Shown: positions 1 to 9,861, counted from the stretch's first letter. The stretch is DNA of 64,000 nucleotides from Methylobacterium terrae (GCF_003173755.1 NZ_CP029553.1:1512501-1576500), one strand, 5' to 3'. Notes: a model not told the origin generated them from the sequence alone. Numbers and translations are program-made.

Positions 1-1207
1 ACCGGCTCGGCCCCGCGCCGAGGGGCAGGTGAACGCGAAAGCAGCTCCCCTCGCCCGGGCGCGACGTCACGTCGAGGCGGCCGCCCATCCGGTCGACGAG
101 CCGCTTGGTGATGGCGAGACCGAGCCCGGTGCCCTCGTGCCGTCGGCTGGCGCTGCCGTCGCCCTGCTCGAATTCCTGAAACAGCACCGGCAGCCGCTCC
201 TCGGGGATGCCCGGACCGGTATCGTGCACGGCGAGGACCAACCCGTCCGCATCCCAGGCCGCCGTGACGCCGACGCCGCCGGACTCCGTAAACTTCACCG
301 CGTTGCCGGCGAGGTTGATCAGGATCTGGCGCACGCGGTCGGCGTCGCCGACCACGGCGGCCGGCAGCGCCTCGATGTCGGCGGCGATCTCCAGGCCCTT
401 GTCCTGGGCGCGTGGGGCGAGCAGCTCGACCACGCTCTCGACCAGGGCCGCCGGATCGAACGGCTCGGCCGCGAGGTCGAGCCGCCCGGCCTCGATCTTC
501 GAGAAGTCGAGGATGCCGTCGATGAGCGACAGGAGCGCCTCGCCGGAGGTCTTCACCGCCTCGGCGTAGGTGCGCTGCTCGGGGCTCAGGGGCGTGTCGA
601 GCATCAGGTCGGCCATGCCCATGATGCCGTTGAGCGGCGTACGGAACTCGTGGCTGACGCTGGCAAGGAAGCGCGACTTCGCCACGCTCGCGGCCTCGGC
701 CCGCAGGCGGGCCTCCTCGAGGGAGCGTGCGGATTCGACCCGCTCGGTGACGTCGCGGCCCGCCCGCAGCACCTCGGCCCGCCCGTCGCGCCCGACCGTG
801 ACGGTCTCGACGAAGGCGAACCAGCGCAGCGGCCCACCGCCCACCGGCATGATCGCGACGTCGGCGAGGCGGGCGCCGTCGGCGCGCTCGCGCATCGCCC
901 CGGTCTCGACGACGTCGGCCTCCCGGGTGGTGCCGAGCAGCGCCTCGGGCGTGGTACCGAGCAGGGCGGCGAAGCCGGGATTGGCGAAGGTGATGCGACC
1001 GTCGCCGTCGCGCTGCACCACGAGGTCGATCTGGCCCTCGACCAGGCTGCGGTAGCGCTCCTCGCTCTCGGAGGTGCGCCAGACGAGGTCGTGCAGGCGC
1101 TCGACCTCGCCCTCGCGCCGGCTCAGGGTCCGGCAATGGCCGCTCCAGCGCCAAGCCAGCCCGGCGAGCGCCGCCAGGGATCCGATCGCCACGCCGAGCC
1201 ACACCAT
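1..1207 (-). CDS. Sensor histidine kinase with PAS domain, 3' end outside window
   Basis: Membrane-anchored sensor kinase reading out of the left edge. From the ATG at 1207 the protein has one N-terminal hydrophobic segment (about residues 3-20), a PAS domain (about 45-150), a HisKA dimerisation domain with the phospho-accepting His186 in [10 protein letters not shown], and a HATPase domain with the N box ([10 protein letters not shown]), G1 (DTGPGIP) and G2 (GTGLGLAI) motifs. A GGAGG lies about 8 bases before the ATG. The frame is open to base 1 just after the usual end of the ATPase domain, so more protein follows, probably a receiver domain as in hybrid kinases (inferred). The signal sensed is unknown. 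Confidence 0.9.
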   Translation of the reverse strand, partial: MVWLGVAIGSLAALAGLAWRWSGHCRTLSRREGEVERLHDLVWRTSESEERYRSLVEGQIDLVVQRDGDGRITFANPGFAALLGTTPEALLGTTREADVVETGAMRERADGARLADVAIMPVGGGPLRWFAFVETVTVGRDGRAEVLRAGRDVTERVESARSLEEARLRAEAASVAKSRFLASVSHEFRTPLNGIMGMADLMLDTPLSPEQRTYAEAVKTSGEALLSLIDGILDFSKIEAGRLDLAAEPFDPAALVESVVELLAPRAQDKGLEIAADIEALPAAVVGDADRVRQILINLAGNAVKFTESGGVGVTAAWDADGLVLAVHDTGPGIPEERLPVLFQEFEQGDGSASRRHEGTGLGLAITKRLVDRMGGRLDVTSRPGEGSCFRVHLPLGAGPSR

Positions 1208-1341
1208 CCCGCATCCTCCAGCATCCGGACCAGGTTTGCCGGACGAAGCTGAAAGATGAGTGGGGAAAGTCACTTAGCCGACGGTTCGCCCGGTCCGCAG
1301 GATTCGACGGGTGGGCATAACGATCCGCTAACCGCAACCCG

Positions 1342-2880
1342 TCACGCCGCGGCCGGGCGCCGGTCGCTCCGGCTGCGATAGGACAGGGCTTCGGCGAGGT
1401 GCAGCCGGCGCACCTGCGCCTCGCCGTCGAGGTCGGCGAGCGTGCGGGCGACGCGCAGGACCCGGTGGAAGCCGCGGGCGGAGAGCCGCATCGCGTCGGC
1501 CGCGTCGCGGATCAGGGCCATGCCGTCGGCGTCCGGCCGGGCCGCCTCCTCGATCAGCGTCGCCGGGCAGGAGGCGTTGGTGGTGCCGGGGGGCTGGCCG
1601 GCCTCGGCGTAGCGCCGCTCCTGGCGGCTGCGCGCCGCGGCGACACGGGCGGCCGCCTCCGCCGAGCCCTCGTCCGGCGGCGGCAGGATCAGGTCGGCGG
1701 CGGTGACCGCCGGCACCTCGATCTGGAGGTCGATGCGGTCGAGGAGCGGGCCGGAGAGCCGGGCCTGGTACTGGGCGACGCAGCGATCGTTGGGCCCGCG
1801 CCGGCAGGCGAAGCCCGGCTCCGTCGCCTGGCCGCAGCGGCACGGGTTCATCGCCGCCACCAGCTGGAACCGGGCCGGGTAGGTCACCCGGTGGTTGGCG
1901 CGGGCGATCATCACGGTGCCGGTCTCGAGCGGCTGGCGCAGGGAATCGAGCACCTGCCCGTTGAACTCAGGGAGTTCGTCGAGGAACAGCACGCCGCCAT
2001 GGGCGAGCGAGACCTCCCCGGGCCGGGCGCCGATGCCGCCGCCGACGAGCGCCGCCATCGAGGCGGAGTGGTGCGGGGCCCGGAACGGCCGGCGGTTCGA
2101 CAGCGCGCCGTCCTTCAGCGTGCCGGCGACCGACTGGATCATCGAGACCTCGAGCAGTTCGCGCGGGCCGAGGGGCGGCAGGATCGAGGGCAGCCGGGCG
2201 GCGAGCATCGACTTGCCGGCGCCCGGCGGGCCGTTCATCAGGAGGTTGTGCGCGCCGGCCGCCGCGATCTCGAGCGCCCGCTTGGCGCCCTCCTGGCCCT
2301 TGATCTCGCGAAGGTCCGCCAGCGCGCCGGCGGGCGCCGCCACCGCCGGCACGGGGCGGGCCATCACCTGGCTGCCCTTGAAATGGTTGGCGAGCTGGAT
2401 CAGCGAGCGCGGCGCCAGCACGTCCATGTCGCCGGCGGCCCAGGCAGCCTCCGGGCCGCTCGCCGCCGGGCAGATCAGGCCCAGGCCCCGGGCGTTGGCG
2501 GCCATCGCCGCCGGCAGCACGCCCGCGACCGCCGTGAGGCTGCCGTCGAGGGCGAGCTCGCCGAGCACGCAGTAGCCCGACAGAGCGTCCGCCGGCAGCG
2601 CCCCGATGGCGCACATCATGCCGAGCGCGATCGGCAGGTCGTAATGCGAGCCTTCCTTCGGCAGGTCGGCCGGGGCGAGGTTGACGGTGATGCGCTTGGC
2701 CGGCAGCGCCAGGCCGGAGGCGATGAGCGCCGAGCGCACCCGCTCGCGCGATTCGGCGACCGCCTTGTCGGGCAGGCCGACCACCGTGAAGGCGACGGCC
2801 CCGGGCGTGATCTGCACCTGCACGTCGACGGCGCGCGCCTCGATTCCCTCGAAGGCGACGGTGGCGACGCGGGTGACCAT
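1342..2880 (-). CDS. comM: YifB/ComM family Mg-chelatase-like AAA+ ATPase
   Basis: About 512 residues, full length for the YifB/ComM family. An N-terminal Lon-protease-like (ChlI) domain is followed by an AAA+ Mg-chelatase core with Walker A GPPGAGKS, a DELPEF Walker B region, and a C-terminal Mg_chelatase_C domain. ComM is known elsewhere as a hexameric helicase that promotes branch migration during integration of transformed DNA; that role here is inferred from family. I start at the ATG at 2880 (MVTRVATVAFEG), the usual family N-terminus; a GTG-type extension to 2916 is possible. It is transcribed alone, divergent from nothing obvious, and lies downstream of rpsT on the same strand. Confidence 0.92.
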   Translation of the reverse strand: MVTRVATVAFEGIEARAVDVQVQITPGAVAFTVVGLPDKAVAESRERVRSALIASGLALPAKRITVNLAPADLPKEGSHYDLPIALGMMCAIGALPADALSGYCVLGELALDGSLTAVAGVLPAAMAANARGLGLICPAASGPEAAWAAGDMDVLAPRSLIQLANHFKGSQVMARPVPAVAAPAGALADLREIKGQEGAKRALEIAAAGAHNLLMNGPPGAGKSMLAARLPSILPPLGPRELLEVSMIQSVAGTLKDGALSNRRPFRAPHHSASMAALVGGGIGARPGEVSLAHGGVLFLDELPEFNGQVLDSLRQPLETGTVMIARANHRVTYPARFQLVAAMNPCRCGQATEPGFACRRGPNDRCVAQYQARLSGPLLDRIDLQIEVPAVTAADLILPPPDEGSAEAAARVAAARSRQERRYAEAGQPPGTTNASCPATLIEEAARPDADGMALIRDAADAMRLSARGFHRVLRVARTLADLDGEAQVRRLHLAEALSYRSRSDRRPAAA

Positions 2881-2975
2881 GCGGGGGGAGGCCTTCGGGC
2901 TGGCTGCCTGCCGCAACGTTAGTTCGCGGGGCGCACCGGCACAACCCGCATCCGCAAAAGACCTTTGCGCATACG

Positions 2976-2999
2976 AAAAAGCCCGGCGTGGAGCCGGGC
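2976..2999 (-). terminator. Rho-independent terminator of rpsT
   Basis: On the minus strand a perfect 7-bp stem (GCCCGGC / GCCGGGC, 5-base loop) is followed directly by five T. It sits 75 bases after the rpsT stop. A second small inverted repeat (CGCAAA / TTTGCG, 2953-2969) follows at once. Confidence 0.85.
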
Positions 3000-3074
3000 C
3001 ATTTCCTCTCGTCCCGCGGACCTCGAACGCCGTGGCGGCGCGGATCCTGGCGGGCTGGCGCTAGCGCGCAGGCG

Positions 3075-3350
3075 TCAAGCCTGGGCGGCCTGCAGGCCCT
3101 TCACGCGAGCGGCGAGGCGCGAGACCTTCCGCGAGGCGGTGTTCTTGTGCACGATCCCCTTCTGGGAGGCGCGCATGATCTCCGGCTCGGCGCTGCGCAG
3201 GGCGGTCAGCGCGGTGCCGTGATCGCCGGACTCGATCGCCTCCTCGACCTTGCGGATGAAGGTGCGCATGCGGCTGCGGCGCGAGCGGTTGACTGCCGTA
3301 CGCTTGGCAATCTTGCGGGTCATCTTCTTGGCCGACACGGTGTTGGCCAT
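3075..3350 (-). CDS. rpsT: 30S ribosomal protein S20
   Basis: 91 residues, full length for bS20. Starts [13 protein letters not shown] and is rich in Lys/Arg, with the typical all-helical pattern ([18 protein letters not shown]). S20 binds 16S rRNA early in 30S assembly. It is a single-gene unit with a recognisable promoter at 3474-3501 and a terminator at 2976-2999. S20 often controls its own translation in other bacteria; nothing in the short leader shows this directly. Confidence 0.97.
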   Translation of the reverse strand: MANTVSAKKMTRKIAKRTAVNRSRRSRMRTFIRKVEEAIESGDHGTALTALRSAEPEIMRASQKGIVHKNTASRKVSRLAARVKGLQAAQA

Positions 3351-3473
3351 CGGCGTTCCTCATTCAAAAAAGCGAGGCCCGAGCGACCCCGGCGGGATCG
3401 TGGCGTCGCGTGTCAGGGCATGGAAGCACGGGCAACCCGCCGGGCGAAAGCCCGCAGGTCCGCGAGCCGCGGT

Positions 3474-3501
3474 CTATAGACGCGACCGGCCGGAACGTCA
3501 A
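3474..3501 (-). promoter_or_regulatory. Sigma70-type promoter of rpsT
   Basis: Minus strand: TTGACG (-35, 3496-3501), 16-base spacer, CTATAG (-10, 3474-3479). The predicted start near 3467 gives a leader of about 117 bases. The rpmB promoter at 12448-12476 has the same two hexamers. Confidence 0.7.
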
Positions 3502-3523
3502 CGCCGGAACGCATGCCCGGCTC

Positions 3524-3548
3524 GGAACGGTATGCCCCGCCAATGGTT
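3524..3548 (+). promoter_or_regulatory. EcfG-like (general stress sigma) promoter candidate
   Basis: GGAAC (3524-3528), 16-base spacer, GGTT (3545-3548). The alphaproteobacterial general stress sigma factor EcfG recognises GGAAC-N16/17-cGTT; only the weakly conserved first base of the -10 differs. It points at the small exported protein whose ATG is at 3579, about 30 bases on. Confidence 0.5.
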
Positions 3549-3578
3549 GAGGTTCTCAGACAGCCACGGGAGATCCCC

Positions 3579-3794
3579 ATGATCCGTTCCGCTTCCCTCC
3601 TCGCCGCCGGCCTCCTCGCGCTGGGCGCGGTCGCGGTGCCGCACCAGGCCGAGGCCAAGGGCTGCATCAAGGGCGCCATCGTCGGCGGCCTCGCCGGCAA
3701 GGCGGTGGGCCACGGCAAGGCGGGCGCCGCCGCCGGCTGCGCGGTGGGCCACCACAACGCCAACAAGAAGGCGAGCCAGGCCCAAGGGCAGTAG
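3579..3794 (+). CDS. Small exported glycine-zipper protein
   Basis: 71 residues starting at the ATG at 3579, which has GGGAGA upstream; a longer in-frame start at 3513 has no good ribosome site and would bury the signal peptide. A signal peptide ([20 protein letters not shown], cleavage probably after QAEA) is followed by a Gly/Ala-rich glycine-zipper stretch ([15 protein letters not shown]) and a Lys/Gln tail. Such small proteins are usually periplasmic or outer-membrane associated; the exact job is unknown. A stress-type promoter candidate lies upstream. queC follows about 100 bases later. Confidence 0.75.
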   Translation: MIRSASLLAAGLLALGAVAVPHQAEAKGCIKGAIVGGLAGKAVGHGKAGAAAGCAVGHHNANKKASQAQGQ

Positions 3795-3898
3795 TGCGCG
3801 AGGGCGGTCGCTCGCAAGGCGGTAGGCCGAGCGCCTCGCCGGGCCTATATGGGGGCGGCTCCGACGGGGCCGCCCCTTCCTGTTTCGCGGGAGCCCGC

Positions 3899-4606
3899 AT
3901 GACGTCCCCCGACGGTGCCCTGGTGTTGTTCTCCGGCGGGCAGGATTCCGCCACCTGCCTCGCCTGGGCCCTCGACCGCTTCGCCCATGTCGAGACCCTC
4001 GGCTTCGATTACGGCCAGCGCCACCGGATCGAGCTCGATTGCCGCGACACCCTGCGGGCCGCGCTGACCCGGATCGTGCCGGCCTTCGCCGGGCGCCTCG
4101 GGGAGGACCACACGCTGGACCTCGGGGCGCTCGGCGCGGTCTCCGAGACCGCGCTCACGCGGGAGACCGCCATCGCCATGGAGGCGAACGGTCTTCCCAA
4201 CACCTTCGTGCCCGGCCGCAACCTCGTCTTCCTCACCTTCGCGGCCGCCCTCGCCTACCGGCGGGGCCTGCGCCACATCGTCGGCGGCATGTGCGAGACG
4301 GATTTCTCCGGCTATCCCGATTGCCGCGACGACACCATCAAGGCGCTGCAGGTCGCGCTCAACCTCGGCATGGAGCGCCGCTTCGTGCTGCACACGCCCC
4401 TGATGTGGATCGACAAGGCCGAGACCTGGCGGCTCGCCCGCGACCTCGGCGGCGAGGCGCTGGTCGACCTGATCGTGCGCGAGAGCCATACCTGCTACCT
4501 CGGCGAGCGCGGCGCGCTGCATCCCTGGGGCCATGGCTGCGGCACCTGCCCGGCCTGTTCGCTGCGGGCCGCCGGCTATGCGCGCTTCCGCGCCGAGGAT
4601 GCGTGA
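3899..4606 (+). CDS. queC: 7-cyano-7-deazaguanine synthase
   Basis: 235 residues from the ATG at 3899. QueC makes preQ0 from 7-carboxy-7-deazaguanine, ammonia and ATP, a step toward queuosine in tRNA. Visible are the N-type ATP-pyrophosphatase loop SGGQDS (residues 12-17), the family-typical [11 protein letters not shown], and four zinc-binding cysteines near the C-terminus (C199, C214, C217, C220). The in-frame extension to 3794 overlaps the previous gene and is unlikely. A TATATG at 3846-3851 could be its -10. No other queuosine genes are adjacent. Confidence 0.95.
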   Translation: MTSPDGALVLFSGGQDSATCLAWALDRFAHVETLGFDYGQRHRIELDCRDTLRAALTRIVPAFAGRLGEDHTLDLGALGAVSETALTRETAIAMEANGLPNTFVPGRNLVFLTFAAALAYRRGLRHIVGGMCETDFSGYPDCRDDTIKALQVALNLGMERRFVLHTPLMWIDKAETWRLARDLGGEALVDLIVRESHTCYLGERGALHPWGHGCGTCPACSLRAAGYARFRAEDA

Positions 4607-4669
4607 ACCGCGCTTGCGGGACGACCTGCCGTTGCGCAGAGTGCGCCGCAAATACGGGAGGAGAGAACC

Positions 4670-5836
4670 ATGACCGCCTGCATCGTCGGCTGGAGCCACA
4701 CGCCCTTCGGCAAGCACGACGCCGAGACCGTCGAGAGCCTGATCGTCCGCGTCGCCAACGAGGCGCTGGCCCATGCCGGGATCGGCCCGCAGGACGTCGA
4801 CGAGATCGTGCTCGGCCACTACAACGCCGGCTTCACGCCCCAGGACTTCACCGCCTCGCTGGTGCTCCAGGCCGATGACGGGTTCCGGTTCAAGCCGGCG
4901 ACCCGGGTCGAGAATGCCTGCGCCACCGGCTCGGCCGCGGTGCACCAGGGCATCAAGACCATCGAGGCCAAGCGTGCCCGGGTGGTGCTGGTGGTCGGCG
5001 TCGAGCAGATGACCCGTACCCCGGGCCCCGAGATCGGCCGTACCCTGCTGAAGGCCTCCTACCTGCCGGAGGACGGCGACAACCCGGCGGGCTTCGCCGG
5101 CGTGTTCGGCAACATCGCGGGCGCCTATTTCCAGCGACACGGCGACCAGTCCGACGCGCTGGCGATGATCGCCGCCAAGAACCACCATAACGGCGTGCAA
5201 AACCCCTACGCGCAGATGCGCAAGGACCTCGGCTTCGAGTTCTGCCGCACCGAATCGGACAAGAACCCCTTCGTCGCCGGCCCGCTCAAGCGCACCGACT
5301 GCTCGCTGGTCTCGGACGGCGCCGCCGCGGTGGTGCTCGCCGACACCGAAACGGCGCTCCGCATGCGCCGCGCCGTCGCCTTCCGGGCGACCGCCCACGC
5401 GCAGGACTTCCTGCCGATGTCGAAGCGCGACGTGCTGAAGTTCGAGGGCGCCGCCACCGCCTGGGCGCGCGCCTTGGGCCAGGCCGGCATCACCCTCGAC
5501 GACCTGTCGCTCGTCGAGACGCACGATTGCTTCACGGTCGCGGAGCTGATCGAGTACGAGGCGATGGGCCTGACCCGGGAGGGCCGCGGCGCCGACGCGA
5601 TCCGCGAGGGCTGGACCACCAAGGAGGGCAAGCTGCCGGTGAACCCCTCCGGCGGGCTCAAGGCCAAGGGCCACCCGATCGGGGCCACCGGCGTGTCGAT
5701 GCACGCCCTCTCGGCGATGCAGCTCTGCGGCGATGCCGGCGGCATGCAGATCCCGGACGCGACGCTCGCCGGCGTGTTCAACATGGGCGGCGTCGCCGTA
5801 GCGAACTACGTCAGCGTGCTCGAGCGCATCAAGTAA
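4670..5836 (+). CDS. Thiolase family protein (acetyl-CoA acetyltransferase, SCP2-like)
   Basis: 388 residues with a strong ribosome site (GGGAGGAGAG). It has the thiolase fold with nucleophile Cys84 in ENACATGSA, and the C-terminal GGLKAKGHPIGATG (catalytic His) and GGVAVANY motifs. The sequence resembles the SCP2/lipid-transfer thiolase branch more than PhaA-type biosynthetic thiolases. It probably handles acyl-CoA thiolysis or condensation, but the substrate cannot be read from sequence. It is followed 34 bases later by an MFS transporter, so co-transcription is possible. Confidence 0.88.
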   Translation: MTACIVGWSHTPFGKHDAETVESLIVRVANEALAHAGIGPQDVDEIVLGHYNAGFTPQDFTASLVLQADDGFRFKPATRVENACATGSAAVHQGIKTIEAKRARVVLVVGVEQMTRTPGPEIGRTLLKASYLPEDGDNPAGFAGVFGNIAGAYFQRHGDQSDALAMIAAKNHHNGVQNPYAQMRKDLGFEFCRTESDKNPFVAGPLKRTDCSLVSDGAAAVVLADTETALRMRRAVAFRATAHAQDFLPMSKRDVLKFEGAATAWARALGQAGITLDDLSLVETHDCFTVAELIEYEAMGLTREGRGADAIREGWTTKEGKLPVNPSGGLKAKGHPIGATGVSMHALSAMQLCGDAGGMQIPDATLAGVFNMGGVAVANYVSVLERIK

Positions 5837-5870
5837 CCCTCGAGGGAAGCGGGGCCGTGACGGCGTAACG

Positions 5871-7157
5871 ATGACGGCGTTCCTGGTCCTGCTGCTCGCC
5901 TACACGATCAGCCAGTTCGACCGCGGCTTCCTGGCGATGGTCGCGCCCGATCTCGGGCCCGACCTCGGCCTGGTGCCCTCCGACCTCGCGCTCCTCTCGG
6001 CGGGCTGGTTCCTGGCCTTCGCGGCCGGCCAGGTGCCGACCGGGCTCCTCCTCGACCGGATCGGCCCGCGGCGCACCGTGGCGGGGTTCATGGTGCTGGC
6101 GGCCCTCGGGGCGGCGGTCCTCGGTCTCGCGCGCGATTTCTCCGGCGCGGCCGCCGCGATGGCGCTGATCGGGCTCGGCTGCGCGCCGGCCCTGATGGGC
6201 GGGCTCTACCTGTTCGGGCGGGTTTACCCGCCCGAGCGCTTCGCCATGCTGTCCTCCTTGCTGATCGGCCTCGGCACCTCGGGCGACCTCCTCGGCTCGA
6301 CGCCGCTGGCGCTCGCGAGCCACGCCCTCGGCTGGCGGACGATCCTGTTCGGGCTCGCCCTCGTCACCCTGGCGACGGCCGGGCTGGTCCTGTGGCTGAT
6401 CGAGGATCCGCCCCGGCTCGCCGATACGCCCGAGAACCCGGTCGGGAACTCGGTCTGGCAGGGCTTCGCCGAGGTCGCGCGGATGCGGGCCCTGTGGTCG
6501 ATCTTCCCGGTCGTGTTCGTCAGCTACGCCGTGGTCATCGCCACCCGCTCGCTCTGGGTCGGCTCCTACCTCGGGAGCGTCCACGGCCTCGACGCGCTCC
6601 AGCGCGGCAACGGCACGCTCGCGATGAGCGCCGCCATGGCGGCCGGCGCCATCGGGTACGGTCCGCTCGAGCGCCTGATCCGCGACCCGAAGCGAACGGC
6701 GTTGGCCGGCTGCCTCGTCACCGGCCTGGCGCTCGCGGGCCTCGGGCTGTTCGGCGCGGGCTCGACCGCGCTCGCGGTCGCGGCCCTGGCGCTGATCGGC
6801 GCGGCGGGCCTGAGCTACGGCATCCTGATGGCGCATGCCCGGCGGTTCTTCCCCGCCCACCTGCTCGGGCGCGGCGTCGCCTTCATGAACATCGTCTTCA
6901 TGGGAGGCGCCGCGGCCGTGCAGGGGCTCTCGGCGCTGTTCGCGCTGGAGGCCGGCGGGCTCAGCCCGGACGCGCTCTACGGCCGGCTGTTCCTGGCCTA
7001 CGGGCTGTCGCTGCTGGCGGCGACGGCGGTGTACGCGTTCGCGCCGCGGGAGCCGGTGGCGGGGGCCCCCGTCGATCCGCGCCGGAACGAGACGGGCGCT
7101 ACCCCGCCTCCCCGGGCGTCCGCGCCCGCAGGGCCAGGGCGTGCAGGCCGCGCTTGA
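5871..7157 (+). CDS. MFS transporter
   Basis: 428 residues, about 12 hydrophobic helices, with the MFS loop 2-3 signature (LLLDRIGPRR). The N-terminal helix holds QFDRGFLAMVAPDLG, typical of MFS carriers of organic acids or sugars. The first half keeps family features, and the tail after residue about 405 is Pro/Ala-rich and hydrophilic. The last 59 bases overlap the convergent bolA-like gene. The substrate is unknown; closeness to the thiolase hints at a carboxylate but this is weak. Confidence 0.88.
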   Translation: MTAFLVLLLAYTISQFDRGFLAMVAPDLGPDLGLVPSDLALLSAGWFLAFAAGQVPTGLLLDRIGPRRTVAGFMVLAALGAAVLGLARDFSGAAAAMALIGLGCAPALMGGLYLFGRVYPPERFAMLSSLLIGLGTSGDLLGSTPLALASHALGWRTILFGLALVTLATAGLVLWLIEDPPRLADTPENPVGNSVWQGFAEVARMRALWSIFPVVFVSYAVVIATRSLWVGSYLGSVHGLDALQRGNGTLAMSAAMAAGAIGYGPLERLIRDPKRTALAGCLVTGLALAGLGLFGAGSTALAVAALALIGAAGLSYGILMAHARRFFPAHLLGRGVAFMNIVFMGGAAAVQGLSALFALEAGGLSPDALYGRLFLAYGLSLLAATAVYAFAPREPVAGAPVDPRRNETGATPPPRASAPAGPGRAGRA

Positions 7158-7371
7158 AGGCATCGTCGAGGAGCGCGTTCACCATGCGGTGGCGCTCGAC
7201 CCGGCTCTTTCCCTCGAAGGCGGCCGACACCACATCCAGCCGGAAGTGAGTTTCCCCGCCCTCCCGCCAGCCGGAATGGCCGGCATGCTGGTGTGATTCG
7301 TCGACGACGCTGAGCGCCGTCGGCGCCAGGCGCTCCTCGAGCGTCGTCCTGATCCAGTCACCCAGGCTCAT
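7099..7371 (-). CDS. BolA family protein
   Basis: 90 residues, full length for BolA. It shows the class II KH-like fold pattern with the conserved ESHQHAGH segment and FEGKSRVERHRMVNALL. BolA proteins work with monothiol glutaredoxins in iron-sulfur cluster handling and stress response. The 3' end overlaps the MFS gene on the opposite strand. It is divergent from the DnaJ-domain gene, a neighbour pairing commonly seen in alphaproteobacteria next to cobS. Confidence 0.93.
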   Translation of the reverse strand: MSLGDWIRTTLEERLAPTALSVVDESHQHAGHSGWREGGETHFRLDVVSAAFEGKSRVERHRMVNALLDDAFKRGLHALALRARTPGEAG

Positions 7372-7505
7372 CGCGCACCCGTCCTTAACCTGCTTCGGCG
7401 TGACTGGCCGGAGCGGGCACCGCCCGTCAAGACGTCCGGTTCCGCCTGCGGCATCAGGCCCGGAGCCCTTGTGCCCGTCCTCCCGCCCCTCATAATCGCC
7501 CCATC

Positions 7506-8129
7506 ATGGATCTGAACTCGCCCCTGTTCGACCGCATCCGCATCCGGCCCTCCTGCGACGAGCCGAAGAAGGCCGAGGGGCCCGCCTGCGATCGGCCGGG
7601 CTGCACCCAGCCCGGGCTGCACAAGGCGCCCAAGGGGCGCAAGCAGGAGGGCCAGTACTGGCGCTTCTGCATGCAGCACGTGCGCGAGTACAACGCCTCC
7701 TACAACTACTTCGACGGGATGAACGACGCCGCCGTCCAGGCCTACCAGAAGGACGCGGTGATCGGGCACCGGCCGACCTGGGCGATGGGCGTCAACCCGG
7801 GGGCGAAGGCGGGCGCGAAGCCCGAGGCGCCGCAGCGCGACTGGGACTACGTCGACCCCCTCGGCATCCTGCGCGGCGAGGGCGCCGGCCCGGCCTCGCG
7901 CCGCGCCCGGGCCGAGCCGCCGCCGCCGCGCTACTCGGCGCCGATCCGCAAGGCCCTCGACGTGCTCGGCCTCGACGAGACCGCCGATTCGGCCGCGATC
8001 AAGGCGCAGTACAAGGTGCTGGTGAAGCGCTTCCACCCCGACGCCAACGGCGGCGACCGGTCGTTCGAGGACCGTCTGCGCGACATCATCAAGGCGCACG
8101 ACACCCTGCGCGCCGCCGGCCTGTGCTGA
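7506..8129 (+). CDS. DnaJ domain-containing protein
   Basis: 207 residues. The N-terminal two thirds carries several Cys/His pairs (CDRPGCTQPGLH, FCMQHVREYN) that may bind metal, and the C-terminal part (about 145-207) is a J domain with the HPD tripeptide in KRFHPDANGG. J domains stimulate the ATPase of DnaK-type Hsp70s. This architecture and its position upstream of cobS are conserved in alphaproteobacteria; whether it assists the cobalt chelatase is not established. Confidence 0.88.
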   Translation: MDLNSPLFDRIRIRPSCDEPKKAEGPACDRPGCTQPGLHKAPKGRKQEGQYWRFCMQHVREYNASYNYFDGMNDAAVQAYQKDAVIGHRPTWAMGVNPGAKAGAKPEAPQRDWDYVDPLGILRGEGAGPASRRARAEPPPPRYSAPIRKALDVLGLDETADSAAIKAQYKVLVKRFHPDANGGDRSFEDRLRDIIKAHDTLRAAGLC

Positions 8130-8359
8130 GCGGCGCGCGACGGGGCGACGGCCCCGCCGGAGGGGCACGGTTCTCGCATCCCTGATCCGCCGCGAGGGGG
8201 GCTCGAAACCGGGCGCCTTGCCCATATATCGGGGTCAGGCACGTTTGCGCCGGCTCCCCCCGCAGCTTAAGGACAAGCGGCGCCCGCCGGTCTCTCCCGC
8301 GCCGTCGCGACATTCGCAGGCCGCCCATGGCGGGCCGGCCTGCCCCGACGAGGCTCCGT

Positions 8360-9343
8360 ATGCTTGCTGAAGACACGCCACCCGCTCTCCCGGACACGAC
8401 CGTCTCGGTGCGCAAGGTGTTCGGGATCGATTCGAACCTCGAGGTGCCGGCCTTCTCGTCCACCGACGAGCACGTGCCGGATCTCGATCCGGATTACCTG
8501 TTCGACCGCGAGACCACGCTGGCGATCCTGGCGGGCTTCGCCCGCAACCGCCGGGTGATGATCACCGGGTATCACGGCACCGGCAAGTCGACCCACGTCG
8601 AGCAGGTCGCCGCCCGGCTGAACTGGCCCTGCATCCGCATCAACCTCGACAGCCACGTCTCGCGCATCGACCTCGTCGGCAAGGACGCGATCGTGCTGAA
8701 GGACGGCAAGCAGGTCACCGCCTTCCAGGACGGCATCCTGCCCTGGGCGCTGCAGAACAACGTCGCGCTCGTCTTCGACGAGTACGATGCCGGCCGGCCG
8801 GACGTGATGTTCGTGATCCAGCGCGTGCTGGAGGTGTCGGGCCGCCTGACGCTGCTCGACCAGAAGCGGGTGATCCGCCCCCATCCCGGCTTCCGGCTGT
8901 TCGCCACCGCCAACACGGTCGGCCTCGGCGACACCTCGGGCCTCTATCACGGCACGCAGCAGATCAACCAGGGCCAGATGGACCGCTGGTCGATCGTCAC
9001 CACGCTCAACTACCTGCCGCACGACCGCGAGGTCGACATCGTCCTGTCGAAGGCGCAGCACTATCGCGGCGAGGGCGGGCGCGACATCGTCAACAAGATG
9101 GTGCGCGTCGCCGACCTCACCCGCAACGCCTTCATCAACGGCGACCTCTCGACCGTGATGAGCCCGCGCACGGTGATCACCTGGGCCGAGAACGCCGACA
9201 TCTTCAACGACATCGGCTTCGCCTTCCGGGTCACCTTCCTCAACAAGTGCGACGAGCTGGAGCGCGCGCTGGTGGCCGAGTTCTACCAGCGCTCCTTCGG
9301 CAAGGAGCTGCCCGAGAGCGCGGTCAACGTCGCGCTGAGCTAG
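8360..9343 (+). CDS. cobS: Cobaltochelatase subunit CobS
   Basis: 327 residues from the ATG at 8360 (GAGG upstream), matching the usual length; an ATG at 8327 is a weaker choice. AAA+ ATPase with Walker [10 protein letters not shown] (70-78) and Walker B ALVFDEYD. In the aerobic B12 pathway CobN-CobS-CobT insert Co2+ into hydrogenobyrinic acid a,c-diamide, with CobS/CobT forming the ATP-driven chaperone-like part. CobN is not in this window. A CATATATC at 8223-8230 may be the -10 of its promoter. Confidence 0.96.
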   Translation: MLAEDTPPALPDTTVSVRKVFGIDSNLEVPAFSSTDEHVPDLDPDYLFDRETTLAILAGFARNRRVMITGYHGTGKSTHVEQVAARLNWPCIRINLDSHVSRIDLVGKDAIVLKDGKQVTAFQDGILPWALQNNVALVFDEYDAGRPDVMFVIQRVLEVSGRLTLLDQKRVIRPHPGFRLFATANTVGLGDTSGLYHGTQQINQGQMDRWSIVTTLNYLPHDREVDIVLSKAQHYRGEGGRDIVNKMVRVADLTRNAFINGDLSTVMSPRTVITWAENADIFNDIGFAFRVTFLNKCDELERALVAEFYQRSFGKELPESAVNVALS

Positions 9344-9363
9344 TCCTTCCAGGAGATCGTCCG

Positions 9364-9861
9364 ATGGCGGACCCGGTCTTGAGCGAACCCCGTCCCGACG
9401 AGGCACGGCCGTCGCGCGACCGGGTCCGCTACGAGGACGACACCCACGCCTGGGCGCTGGAACAGGCGCGGCTGCTCCGCTCGGGCCGTCTCGACGCGGT
9501 CGATGCGGAGCACGTCGCGGAGGAGCTGGAGAGCTTGGGTAGAAGCGAGTTCGCCAAGCTGCGCAGTTCCTTGCGCGTGCTCGTGATGCACATGCTGAAA
9601 TGGGACCAGCAGCCCGAGCACCGGACGGCGAGCTGGATCTTCTCGATCCGCGAGCAGCGGCGGCGCTACGAGCAGGTCCTGCGTGAGAACCCCAGCCTCA
9701 CGCCTCGCCGAGCGGCCGCTCTCGCGGAAGCCTACGAGGAGGCCCGGCTCTGGGCCGCCAACGAGACGCATCTGGAGCCGGACGAGTTTCCGGATTCCTG
9801 CCCCTACACTTGGGACGATATCGTCGATCGCCCCTTCGACTTCGACTCGCTGAAGAAGTAG
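9364..9861 (+). CDS. DUF29 domain-containing protein
   Basis: 165 residues from the ATG at 9364 with AGGAG upstream. It carries the DUF29 pattern: [19 protein letters not shown], then [12 protein letters not shown], then [16 protein letters not shown], ending in a C-terminal [11 protein letters not shown]. The function of DUF29 is unknown; genes of this family are usually scattered, multi-copy and accessory. It sits between cobS and cobT with gaps of 20 and 7 bases, so it should be co-transcribed with both. Codon use (TTGGGTAGAAGCGAG and similar) is slightly less GC-extreme than in the neighbours, consistent with later insertion. Confidence 0.9.
   Translation: MADPVLSEPRPDEARPSRDRVRYEDDTHAWALEQARLLRSGRLDAVDAEHVAEELESLGRSEFAKLRSSLRVLVMHMLKWDQQPEHRTASWIFSIREQRRRYEQVLRENPSLTPRRAAALAEAYEEARLWAANETHLEPDEFPDSCPYTWDDIVDRPFDFDSLKK

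Noticed and set aside
2953..2969. Second small inverted repeat after the rpsT terminator
   Set aside because: 6-bp stem with no T-run; too weak to call as an independent terminator.
8130..8359. Cobalamin riboswitch upstream of cobS
   Set aside because: The 230-base gap shows no B12-box-like or multi-helix pattern; only a possible -10 (CATATATC).
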